A stretch of DNA of 64,000 bases from Ginsengibacter hankyongi (lineage in GTDB: Bacteria; Bacteroidota; Bacteroidia; Chitinophagales; Chitinophagaceae). Position 1 is the first letter of the stretch. Every line of letters starts with the position of its first letter. Shown here piece after piece: positions 54,527 through 62,866 of the stretch. The position numbers and the translations under genes were made by a program. Below the pieces are notes generated by a model. The model did not search any database and was not told the DNA's origin. It saw only the letters and a list, made by a program, of their open reading frames with translations. Location of the stretch: assembly GCF_008710285.1 (NCBI RefSeq), contig NZ_VYQF01000003.1, positions 186,001-250,000 on the forward strand. The letters run 5' to 3'.

Positions 54527-54976
54527 ATGTTTGGAGATTTAAACAACCAGGCAATTGAGCATTTATTGAAATATCAACTTTTAGGACACATTGGATGCCA
54601 CGCTAACGATAAAACATACATTGTTCCCATATGTTATGCTTATGATGATGGTTGCATTTATGGCCGAACGTTCGAAGGCATGAAAATAAGAATAATGCGC
54701 GAAAACCCTAAAGTATGTTTTCAGTTAGAGCATGTGGAAAGTATGGGTAAGTGGCAAAGTGTAATATGTTGGGGAGAATTTGAAGAACTAACTGACAAGG
54801 ATAAACGTGATAAGGGAATTAAAGTTTTGCAAAACCGGGTAACAGCAATAATGGGCGACAAGAACCTACTGGTATCAAATCACTGGCCTTTTGCCCTAAA
54901 TGATTCCGATTATAAGGAAGGAATAATTTTTTGTATTCATATAAGTGAGAAAACCGGCAAGTTTGAAATGATCTGA
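54527..54976 (+). CDS. Pyridoxamine 5'-phosphate oxidase family (flavin split-barrel) protein
   Basis: This 149-residue protein has the split-barrel pattern LLKYQLLGHIGCHANDKTYIVPICYAYDDGCIYGRTFEGMKIRIMRENPKVCFQLEHVESMGKWQSVICWGEFEEL. This is typical of the small PNPOx-like/nitroimidazole-resistance-like flavoproteins. It probably binds FMN or another cofactor and reduces small molecules, and true vitamin B6 synthesis is unlikely for this subgroup. A TACCTTTA box upstream (about 54501) may be its promoter. Confidence 0.82.
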   Translation: MFGDLNNQAIEHLLKYQLLGHIGCHANDKTYIVPICYAYDDGCIYGRTFEGMKIRIMRENPKVCFQLEHVESMGKWQSVICWGEFEELTDKDKRDKGIKVLQNRVTAIMGDKNLLVSNHWPFALNDSDYKEGIIFCIHISEKTGKFEMI

Positions 54977-55191
54977 TTTTAGCCGATAATTTCTATGAAA
55001 ACAAACCGGAATGAACACAAAGGAAAAAAAATCAACGCCCAACAGGGCACAGATTGAATACCGGGCAGAGAGTTAGATTTTTCGCAACTATATAAATGTG
55101 TCAATAAATAACTTCCCTGGGTGATATTAATCATATTAAAGAATAACCGTCGTCAGTTTGCAACAAAAATATAGGTGCTATTATTGCATAT

Positions 55192-55255
55192 GGTTTTTCA
55201 TAGGATATTGGAATATAATACGGGCATGGATTTCCATCCAAGCCCTTTTTTATAA
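55192..55255 (+). repeat. Dispersed repeat B, copy 2
   Basis: See copy 1 at 54018. Here the hairpin is better paired: GGGC and TGGAT (from 55222) face ATCCA and GCCC around loop TTCC, followed by a six-T tract. It lies in the 54977-55544 gap, 216 bases after the PNPOx-like gene. Nothing else was seen in that gap. Confidence 0.7.
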
Positions 55256-55544
55256 CTTTTTATCTCCCTTCCGCAATCCCCCACCTCCCCCTCTCCCAGC
55301 CCATACAATTCGACACCATTGCACAATTACTGCTTCGGTTAGTTGTTTAGTTATATTTTATCAAAAAAGTTAAGTACGAGGGCAAACAGGATTCGTTGAT
55401 AATAAAAAATAAGTTCTGTTATTTTCTATTGCGTGTAAGGTACTCCGTTATATAAGTGTAAAATAACAATAAAAAAAATCCGACAACAAAATTTTGCAGA
55501 TATTGGCCGGCCTGGTAACCCGAAGGAGTGCAGCTACAGCCAAT

Positions 55545-56663
55545 TCAACTTCTCTTCCGGTAACTCAAAACAGCCCAGGTGTTTAAAACTACTGCAAATA
55601 TCAGCACCTTAAATATGAGCGGAGCAATGTCGGATATACTGCCGCCCTTTAACACTACCAGGCGCATTACTTCCACAAAATAAGTTATCGGGTTAATGCG
55701 TGTAAACCACTGTGCCCACAAAGGCATACTGTCAATGGGAGTGAACAAACCAGCCAGGAGCACAAACACCATAAAGATGAAAAACGTGACCAGCATCGCC
55801 TGCTGTTGTGAAGAAGCAAAAGTAGATATCAGCAAACCGTAGCCTAAAATTGCCATCAGGTAAACTGCAGCAAAAATATAAATAGTAAACAAGCTACCCA
55901 CCGGAACAATTCCATACAACATCCAGGCAATGATAAAACCTATGGCTAAAATAAGCAGGCCGATTACCCAAAAGGGGATGAGCTTACCGAGTATGAAATG
56001 GTATTTTTTTACAGGGGTTGCATTGATCTGCTCGATGGTGCCCTTCTCTTTTTCTTTTACAATATTCATGGAAGTAAGAAAAGAACCTACTATTGTTACC
56101 AGCATCACCAATATACCCGGCACCATAAAGTATTTGTAATTCATAAGCGGGTTATACCAATTGGCAGCGCGTATATCGATGGTGATCTCGGGACTTAGCC
56201 TTGGCGTTTGTATCCATTCGTCACGAACTTCCTGGTTAAAATCCCGGATAATGCTTTGCAGGTACGAGCTTCCAAGGCCTGCTTTCACCGCGTTGATGGC
56301 ATTTGCGGCAATGAACAAAGTAGATTCATTATTACGTATGAGATCCCTTTGGAAATTATGTGGTATTTCTAAAACGATGTCTGCCTTGTTTTTTTCAATT
56401 TCAGTAAAAGCCTTATTGTAAGAATTACTGTAATGATCCAGTTTAAAATAACCTGAGGAAGTAATCTTAGCCACCAACTGGCGAGCATAGGTGCCATGGT
56501 CATTATCTACAACGGCCAGTCGTACATTACGTACTTCATAGTCGGCAGTCCATGGCAGTAACAACAATTGTAACAATGGTACCACAAATATCACGCGTAG
56601 TATCGCCGGGTCACGAAATATCTGCCTGAACTCCTTCTGCAATAAAAACATCAGTGTTCTCAT
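55545..56663 (-). CDS. ABC-2 type transporter permease (second of pair)
   Basis: This 372-residue permease has an N-terminal helix, a large extracytoplasmic domain (about 40-170) and five C-terminal helices (175-370). ABC-2 motifs are NPLMNYKYFMVPGILVMLVTIVGSFLTSMNIVKEKEKGTIEQINATPVKKYHFILGKLIPF and PITYFVEVMRLVVLKG. It is of the YbhR/YbhS type that exports lipids, drugs or other hydrophobic compounds. It overlaps the first permease by four bases. No ATP-binding subunit is encoded in the window. Confidence 0.88.
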   Translation of the reverse strand: MRTLMFLLQKEFRQIFRDPAILRVIFVVPLLQLLLLPWTADYEVRNVRLAVVDNDHGTYARQLVAKITSSGYFKLDHYSNSYNKAFTEIEKNKADIVLEIPHNFQRDLIRNNESTLFIAANAINAVKAGLGSSYLQSIIRDFNQEVRDEWIQTPRLSPEITIDIRAANWYNPLMNYKYFMVPGILVMLVTIVGSFLTSMNIVKEKEKGTIEQINATPVKKYHFILGKLIPFWVIGLLILAIGFIIAWMLYGIVPVGSLFTIYIFAAVYLMAILGYGLLISTFASSQQQAMLVTFFIFMVFVLLAGLFTPIDSMPLWAQWFTRINPITYFVEVMRLVVLKGGSISDIAPLIFKVLIFAVVLNTWAVLSYRKRS

Positions 56664-57766
56664 GCAAGGCGAATTTTAAAGTTCTTTAATGCAGCAAACA
56701 GCAGCAACACTGTCATGCCAGATAAAATGAGCGTTTCTTTCCATACAGCGCTAAAGGGAAGTCCTTCGATCATTACGGCACGAACGATCTGGTAATACCA
56801 GCGGGCCGGTACAATGTTGGATATAAGTTGCAGGATCACTGGCATGTTTTCAATCGGGAATAAGAAGCCGCTAAGCATTAATGTTGGTAAGAACAAGCCT
56901 GTCAGGGAAATGAACATAGACATTTGCTGCGAATTAGTAGCCGTGGAAATAAGCAGGCCAAAAGACAGGCAGGTAAGCGTAAATAAAATACTTTCACTTA
57001 GAAGTAACAGAAGATTTCCGTGTATGGGTACCTCAAGTATATATACACTTAATAATAAAATGCTGATGATATTTATAAAAGAAATAAGCGCATAAGGAAC
57101 AGCCTTGGCAAGCACCAGTTTTACAGGTGATACCGGTGATACAAGCAGTACTTCCATAGTACCTGTCTCTTTCTCGCGAACAACTGTTATGGCAGTCATC
57201 ATAGTACATACCAACATAAGCACCATGGAAATGACACCGGGAACAAAGTTGTAAGTGCCTTTCAGCTGTGGATTGTACAACATGCGTACCTGTGTATGAA
57301 TGGTGAAAGGCAGTTTTCTATTTTGCTTGTACCGGTCCAGGTAATCCATAATAATGTTAGAGGCATAGCCGGTGAGCGTAGTTGCCACATTTGGATCGGA
57401 AGCATCTGCAATAATTTGTACCGGTGCTTTATTTACGTGTTGCAGGTCGCTGGCGAAAGAAGGAGGAAAAATAATCACCATCCTTGCTTTTCCTGTATGA
57501 AACATCTTTTCCACTTCCCCTTGTGTGTGCAGTTCAGCTACCTGGTCAAAGTACCGGCTGGCATCCAGTTCATTCACAATGGCTCTGGTGCTGGCATCTT
57601 TTGAAAAATCGAGTACAGCAAACTTTGAGTTCTTTACTTCAGTTGTAAGTGCAAATCCAAAGATGAGAATAAGTACCACCGGCATGCCCAGCAGGATAAG
57701 GAGCGTCTGCATGTCACGCAAAATGTGCCTGAATTCTTTTTTTACACAAGAGAGAAACTGTTTCAT
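56660..57766 (-). CDS. ABC-2 type transporter permease (first of pair)
   Basis: This encodes about 368 residues from the ATG at 57766 (MKQFLSCVKKEFRHILRD). The longer frame uses TTG at 57790. The layout is the same as its partner: helix 1, extracytoplasmic domain, then NFVPGVISMVLMLVCTMMTAITVVREKETGTMEVLLVSPVSPVKLVLAKAVPY and five helices. It probably forms a heterodimer with the downstream permease. Such pairs are normally preceded by genes for an HlyD-like adaptor and an ATPase, but the upstream 760 bases hold only a decayed transposase. Confidence 0.88.
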   Translation of the reverse strand: MKQFLSCVKKEFRHILRDMQTLLILLGMPVVLILIFGFALTTEVKNSKFAVLDFSKDASTRAIVNELDASRYFDQVAELHTQGEVEKMFHTGKARMVIIFPPSFASDLQHVNKAPVQIIADASDPNVATTLTGYASNIIMDYLDRYKQNRKLPFTIHTQVRMLYNPQLKGTYNFVPGVISMVLMLVCTMMTAITVVREKETGTMEVLLVSPVSPVKLVLAKAVPYALISFINIISILLLSVYILEVPIHGNLLLLLSESILFTLTCLSFGLLISTATNSQQMSMFISLTGLFLPTLMLSGFLFPIENMPVILQLISNIVPARWYYQIVRAVMIEGLPFSAVWKETLILSGMTVLLLFAALKNFKIRLA

Positions 57767-57970
57767 GTTTCCGGTTCGAAAGGGTTCCAATAATTAATTA
57801 CCGGCGTTTCATTTCATATGGCAGCTGTGTTTGTAACTGAAAAATTTATTTCGTCTAATCATATATGTTAGAGTAGGCAACTTTTGGCGGAATAATCATT
57901 TTTAATACTTTCCTAATTTTAAATTTACAATGCGCCTCATGCCGGGTAGCTGACTTAGCACATAGTCAAT

Positions 57971-57992
57971 TATGATAATGGTCATTATAATA
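57971..57992. promoter_or_regulatory. Palindromic operator-like site
   Basis: TAT-G-ATAATG and CATTAT-A-ATA face each other across GT, nine of ten positions paired. It lies 205 bases upstream of the ABC permease start and could bind a dimeric repressor. Chance is possible in AT-rich DNA. Confidence 0.3.
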
Positions 57993-58145
57993 CATCGGAT
58001 GAGTTTGCCGCTGGCAACGCTCCTCTCCCTCTCCAGGTATGAGAAAGTAAAAAAATAATTTGTTCCCCACTTTTGGCGCATGCATTTCTGACAATATCTT
58101 CCAGCTTATTTTTTTTGAACCCATGCCATCATTATCAAACGCCAT

Positions 58146-58295
58146 CTAATGTGTTAGAAATGCAAACCCATCTTCTCCGGTGGCATAAAACTTTATCGGC
58201 GAATATTTATAATCTTCCGGATATTCGCATAAGCCTGCTGCTACAGGGTTGTAATGATGAAGAAATTTTGTTCCTACTGAAATAATTAACCCGTT
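58146..58295 (-). pseudogene. C-terminal remnant of an IS200-like/REP-associated transposase
   Basis: On the minus strand the sequence reads HHYNPVAAGLCEYPEDYKYS, then PIKFYATGEDGFAFLTH and a stop. This is the end of Y1 transposases of the REP-associated (RAYT) type, whose family pattern is NPVxAGLxxxPEDYxYSS. The catalytic HUH and Tyr regions are missing, so it is a scar. The 57791-58527 gap holds nothing else recognisable apart from the palindrome at 57971. Confidence 0.7.
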
Positions 58296-58527
58296 GCGCC
58301 CTCTTCTACTGATCAACTTTTGATGGAAATAAGGGATGAGCTGAAGGCTTCGGGATAAATCCGACTTCCCGTTTATTAAGAAAAAAAACGGGGCGGCAGC
58401 TGCAAATTATTTATATCGCTGTTTTTGACTTCCTAGAACTAATTTAGGTTTACTTCTTTCTGCCCAATCCAATAACTTGCGATTATTTTGGGCTTATTAA
58501 TATTGATAACTTTAAACCTGTTTTACA

Positions 58528-59481
58528 ATGAGAACAAATTATTCCAAGGGTATTAGTTTTCTGATCACGGTTATTGTGCCTGTTGTCATGTGCATGAACA
58601 GTTATGGACAGGATCAATCGGTAAAAGACATGAGCGCTAGTGCCACCAAAGAAATTAAAAAAGAGAAAATTGACAGCGGTAAAACCTGGAAAACCGGCGG
58701 CTTATTTAATCTGAATTTTGGCCAGGGCAGTCAAAGCAATTGGGCGGCAGGTGGAGATGATTTTTCTTTATCTATTGCTTCTTATCTCGGCCTCTACGCA
58801 TTTTATAAAAAAGACAAATATAGCTGGGATAATACCCTCGATTTAAATTATGGTATGATAAACACTACCAGTCTCGGAACCAGGAAAAATGATGATCGTA
58901 TTGACCTATTATCAAAAGTGGGATATGCACTAAGCCCCAAATTAGATGTGGCGGCATTATTTAATTTCCATTCACAATTTTCAAAGGGATACAAGTATAA
59001 TAACGATGGCACAAAGGACCTTTTATCCGATTTTCTGGCGCCCGGTTATGTTTTATTAAGCCTTGGATTGGATTATAAACCTGTGAAAGGATTATCCATT
59101 TTTGTATCTCCATTGACTTCGCGATGGACAATAGTGAAAAATGATAGTTTGTCGGCGAAAGGTTTATATGGTGTAACACCCGGGAAAAAAATCAGGAATG
59201 AAATAGGCGCTTTTGCAAGTATATCTTATATAACCGATGTGAATAAAACCATCAGTTACAATGGCAGGCTCGATTTGTTTTCAAATTATGGGCATAATCC
59301 GCAAAATGTAGACATAATGATGAACAATATGTTTGTCGCCAAAGTTTCTAAAATACTTACAGCCAGCCTCGGTCTTAATTTAATTTATGATGATGACGTG
59401 AAGCTTTTTGGGCCCAATCATGATTCCCCTGCATTACAGTTCAAATCTTTGATAGCAGTAGGTTTGAGTATAAAATTGTAA
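58528..59481 (+). CDS. DUF3078 family exported protein
   Basis: This 317-residue protein has a signal sequence (about 8-27, ending NSYGQ) and the DUF3078 pattern WKTGGLFNLNFGQGSQSNWAAGGDDFSLSIASYLGLYAFYKKDKYSWDNTLDLNYG, GYALSPKLDVAALFNFHSQF and LFSNYGHNPQNVDIMMNNMFVAKVSKILTASLGLNLIYDDDVKLF. Alternating strands suggest an outer-membrane barrel. Function unknown. Present in most Bacteroidota. Confidence 0.85.
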   Translation: MRTNYSKGISFLITVIVPVVMCMNSYGQDQSVKDMSASATKEIKKEKIDSGKTWKTGGLFNLNFGQGSQSNWAAGGDDFSLSIASYLGLYAFYKKDKYSWDNTLDLNYGMINTTSLGTRKNDDRIDLLSKVGYALSPKLDVAALFNFHSQFSKGYKYNNDGTKDLLSDFLAPGYVLLSLGLDYKPVKGLSIFVSPLTSRWTIVKNDSLSAKGLYGVTPGKKIRNEIGAFASISYITDVNKTISYNGRLDLFSNYGHNPQNVDIMMNNMFVAKVSKILTASLGLNLIYDDDVKLFGPNHDSPALQFKSLIAVGLSIKL

Positions 59482-59603
59482 AAAAGAGTATGAATCCTGA
59501 AAGCTTCCCCGATTTTGAACTTGTACGGGAATGATTGATTATGTTAACAGGTACCCAGTCCTGGTTAACCAACGATAAATCGAACTCCCCAGCTACACTT
59601 AGC

Positions 59604-59683
59604 GTGCTCGTAACCGTTAGTTGAGCTGTCCTTAGTTCCCGCCACCACGGACAAACATAACTAAGGACTTACAAACATTAAAT
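59604..59683 (+). repeat. Dispersed 80-bp hairpin repeat C, copy 1
   Basis: This 80-base copy matches 62041-62120 at 71 of 80 positions, same orientation. GTCCTTAGTT and AACTAAGGAC form a perfect 10-bp stem, and most differences lie in the loop. A second palindrome (GTTAAC arms, about 59542-59570) lies just before it. The two copies flank the SGNH/alpha-galactosidase pair. Confidence 0.8.
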
Positions 59684-59877
59684 CTATAACAAAAATTCAA
59701 TTTCAATGAGGCCATGTTGCTTTCCATTTTGGCTGTTAAATTTATGCATATAAATAAACTCATTAGTAAAATATGGGAATATTTAATAAAGAATTTCCCG
59801 CTATTGTTCTTCAAAAAACTAATGTAAAAGGTTATATGAAAAAGTAACCACGTAAACAGAAAGACGAAACACTAACT

Positions 59878-60561
59878 TCACTTTTTCAATAACATTAAAA
59901 TACCCTGCGTTACATTATTGCTTTCCGCAGCGATGCCTTCGGGTATAAAATGCACCCCGTCACTTCTATAAAATTCAGGATGGGCAATGGATAAAGAATA
60001 GTTATCGATGACCGGTATATTTTTTTTGCCTGCAAAAGCTTCCACATATTGATTGCGCTTTACAACGTTAGCATTAAAAGCATCTGTGATCTGGAGATTA
60101 AGATGGTCTCTTTCCGCGGTTGTATTTACCCATTGAATTTTAGGATTGCCGTATTTGGACAGTAATTTATAAACGCCAGGAATAACTGCTGCGTACTCTT
60201 CTGCAGTGTAGCCGCGGCCATGAAGCCCGTTATTAAAGCTAATAACATCAAAATGGTAATGTTTAAGCACTTCCTCCAATTGCTCAAGCAATATGGGATC
60301 ACCCATGCTTTTGGAAGTGGTAAACTTGCATGGATAGGCGATGCCATCTAATGCCTTTTCTACCGAAGGATAATAGCCTTCAACATGTGAGTCGCCAATG
60401 ATGAGTACATGCGGGAGGTCAGTTTTATTTGTTCCTGTTATCCACGTGTGCGACCATTCAATATCTTCATTGATAATTTTTCCCTCAGTCATTTTTGCAG
60501 TATGGCAGGAACCAAGTGTAATTAAGCAAAGAGCTGCAGAGACGCAAATATTTTTAAGCAT
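59878..60561 (-). CDS. SGNH/GDSL hydrolase lipoprotein
   Basis: This 227-residue protein has a signal and lipobox LGSC (Cys19). The SGNH blocks are IIGDSHVEG with nucleophile Ser58, the oxyanion Gly/Asn in FNNGLHGRG, and the Asp/His pair in SDGVHFIPEG near the end. It is predicted to be a cell-envelope esterase, plausibly removing acetyl groups from polysaccharide, given the adjacent alpha-galactosidase. The substrate is inference. Confidence 0.85.
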   Translation of the reverse strand: MLKNICVSAALCLITLGSCHTAKMTEGKIINEDIEWSHTWITGTNKTDLPHVLIIGDSHVEGYYPSVEKALDGIAYPCKFTTSKSMGDPILLEQLEEVLKHYHFDVISFNNGLHGRGYTAEEYAAVIPGVYKLLSKYGNPKIQWVNTTAERDHLNLQITDAFNANVVKRNQYVEAFAGKKNIPVIDNYSLSIAHPEFYRSDGVHFIPEGIAAESNNVTQGILMLLKK

Positions 60562-60680
60562 AGCTAATGTATAAGGGAATTAAGTTAAGAGTAATATGTC
60601 GCTGAATAGTGAGTAGAGTGAGTAAAACACAAGTACGTTACGTCAATCTCTCAACAACTCACTATTAGGTACCATAATTT

Positions 60681-61874
60681 TTAATTCTGTGCTGTAACTT
60701 TAAACATTTGTACTCCATGCGGAGCAACGTCAGCCCTTACAAGACCATCTGCACGCTGTTCTTCTTTATGGCTCCAAAGATTTCTAACGGTATAAGTGCC
60801 GGCCTTTTTAATATCCAGGTCCTGTATTTTCATCGTCATAAAACACCCTTGGTCGCCGCGGTTAAGAAGCAATACGGCCCAGCTGCCATCTGCTAATGGC
60901 TTCACCCATACTTCCCTGTCGCCATTGCTTGTTAATTTATATCCTTCCTTTGCTGCAGGGTCCTGGTCTATTGCTATTACTTCTTTATTAGTGAGAATAT
61001 CATGCGTATTGTCGGACATATTCCGCAGGTCATTCCCGGTTATTAGCGGAGCAGCGAGAATGCACCAAAGGCTGAAATGAGTAACGTATTCCGTATTTGT
61101 CATTCCTCCATTGCCTACTTCCAGCATGTCCGGATCGTTCCAATGGCCTTTGCTGGCAAAGGTATTTAAGCCCACCTGCTCATCAAGTATTTGAATCATG
61201 CTGTTCCAGTTGTCAGAAATATCGCCGGTTGTGCGCCAAAGGCCTCCAAGAGTGGGCGCCCATTGCCACGGATTGTTACTTCCCCATTCGCAAATGCTAA
61301 AAACGATTTGCCTGCCCGATGCATCTAATGCATTTTTCATTTTTGTATAACGGGATATTGCTGGTCTGCCTTCATTATTACAATTATCATATTTTAAATA
61401 GTCAACGCCCCATTTCGCAAACATTTTTGCATCTGCTTGTTCATGGTCGAGGCTTGCAGGCCAGCCTGCGCAGGTTTTAGTACCGGCAGAGGAATAAACG
61501 CCTAACTTAAGCCCTTTTTTATGTACATAATCTGAAAGATATTTTATTCCATGTGGAAATCTTTCAGGGTCAGACTGGAGATTACCATCTTTATCCCGCT
61601 GAAGCGCCATCCAGCAATCATCAAGGTTAACATATTCATATCCTGCGTCTTTCATGCCCGATGCAACCATCGCATCGGCTTCCCCCATAATCAGCTTCTC
61701 ATTAATATTTCTGTGAAAGTGGTTCCAGCTATTCCAGCCCATAGGCGGTGTTGGCAATAATACATCCGATGTTTTCCCCATCTTATTTTCCTGCTGTGGT
61801 TGGGCAAATGCAATATTTAACTGGAGAGCAAATACGATAATTACAAAGAGAAGTGAAAGAGTTACTTTTTTCAT
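60681..61874 (-). CDS. Alpha-galactosidase, GH27
   Basis: This 397-residue enzyme has a signal peptide (residues 1-24). The GH27 TIM barrel shows PPMGWNSWNHF, YVNLDDCWM, the nucleophile D163 in YLKYDNCNNEG and the acid/base D218 in WRTTGDISDNW. GHWNDPDMLEVGNGG and IDQDPAAKEG follow. A C-terminal beta domain closes it. It releases terminal alpha-galactose (or alpha-N-acetylgalactosamine) from glycans. It lies 119 bases upstream of the SGNH gene on the same strand, and the two may act on one substituted glycan. Confidence 0.93.
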   Translation of the reverse strand: MKKVTLSLLFVIIVFALQLNIAFAQPQQENKMGKTSDVLLPTPPMGWNSWNHFHRNINEKLIMGEADAMVASGMKDAGYEYVNLDDCWMALQRDKDGNLQSDPERFPHGIKYLSDYVHKKGLKLGVYSSAGTKTCAGWPASLDHEQADAKMFAKWGVDYLKYDNCNNEGRPAISRYTKMKNALDASGRQIVFSICEWGSNNPWQWAPTLGGLWRTTGDISDNWNSMIQILDEQVGLNTFASKGHWNDPDMLEVGNGGMTNTEYVTHFSLWCILAAPLITGNDLRNMSDNTHDILTNKEVIAIDQDPAAKEGYKLTSNGDREVWVKPLADGSWAVLLLNRGDQGCFMTMKIQDLDIKKAGTYTVRNLWSHKEEQRADGLVRADVAPHGVQMFKVTAQN

Positions 61875-62040
61875 TCGAATTTTTTTAGAGGTATTATAAG
61901 AATTGATTTATTAATTGTGAACAGCCTGAAGAGCAATCATTAGCAAGCTATTACAGCGATAAAGTTATTGCTTTTTATTTAGCAGCAAAGTAAATTTCAG
62001 GCTGGCTTATATGGGCGAATAAGTAACTAATCATATCGAT

Positions 62041-62120
62041 GTGCTCATAACCGTTAGTTGCGCTGTCCTTAGTTTCCGCCACGGCGGCCAAGTGTAACTA
62101 AGGACTTACAAACATTAAAT
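62041..62120 (+). repeat. Dispersed 80-bp hairpin repeat C, copy 2
   Basis: See copy 1 at 59604. The stem GTCCTTAGTT/AACTAAGGAC is unchanged and the loop gains its own short GCCGCC-like pairing. It is followed directly by direct repeat D copy 1. The 61875-62866 gap has no gene. Confidence 0.8.
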
Positions 62121-62161
62121 TGATGGTGAGCTTGCGAAAGAGTGGAACACCCGCGGAGGCT
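62120..62161 (+). repeat. Direct repeat D, copy 1
   Basis: These 42 bases (beginning TTGATGGTGAGCTTGCG, ending GCGGAGGCT) recur at 62340-62380 with two substitutions and one indel. Confidence 0.75.
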
Positions 62162-62162
62162 G

Positions 62163-62237
62163 AGTATTGCAGACTTGCCTCCGACTGTACATTGCAAACT
62201 GCGTGTTTAGACCAACGGCGCAGGTTGCTGCAATACT
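62163..62237. repeat. 75-bp inverted repeat between the two D copies
   Basis: AGTATTGCAG (62163-62172) and CTGCAATACT (62228-62237) are perfect 10-bp arms, with weaker pairing continuing inside. It starts one base past repeat D copy 1 and looks like a REP or MITE-type hairpin. Confidence 0.6.
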
Positions 62238-62339
62238 TCCATAAATTGTATTCTGATAAATATAACGTAAAGCAAATCTTTTATCGTTATACAAAGATAT
62301 GAGACCAGACCTTGGCGGCTCGGCGGCTCTTACGAGAGG

Positions 62340-62380
62340 TTGATGTGAACTTGCGAAAGAGTGGAACACCCACGGAGGCT
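62340..62380 (+). repeat. Direct repeat D, copy 2
   Basis: This matches 62120-62161 in the same orientation, 220 bases downstream. The 62381-62866 stretch beyond it is AT-rich. It has one 8-bp hairpin (TTTCAATA/TATTGAAA at 62546-62566) and the leader of the SprB-repeat gene. Confidence 0.75.
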
Positions 62381-62866
62381 CAAGTGACAAGGCCTGGAAG
62401 AAAGAAATATTGATTTTTTTTTGTAAATATGACAAATTTTTATTCATTTTACATACGATTTATTACATACAATTCAACTCCTTCCAAACTATTACCTCCT
62501 GCTACCAATGGTTAATTTTATTTAGTTTATTATCCCAAATGTAATTTTCAATATTCGTTATTGAAACCATTTATTATCCATTACCGGAGGTTATACCTTA
62601 CTTTGATAACTCTGCCTCTCACCACTTTCTCTGAATACCACAGGGTTACTTCATGATGCCATAAAAAAACCAATCATTGATGTGTTAAGTTAATGTCATA
62701 ATCCAGATATTCTTTCAAATAACCATTTTTTTGAATACAGGGTTTAGCAACAAAAAAGACCATTTGTGGCTTTCAGAAACAATAAGGATTATATATCTAT
62801 TTTATTCTATGCATGAACCAGTATAGAATCTAACTTTTCAAATAATAATTTTATAAAACCAACAAC

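Noticed and set aside
62115..62447. 110-residue minus-strand frame
   Set aside because: It is a translation of the direct and inverted repeats, and the repeated FHSFASS segments mirror the DNA repeat.
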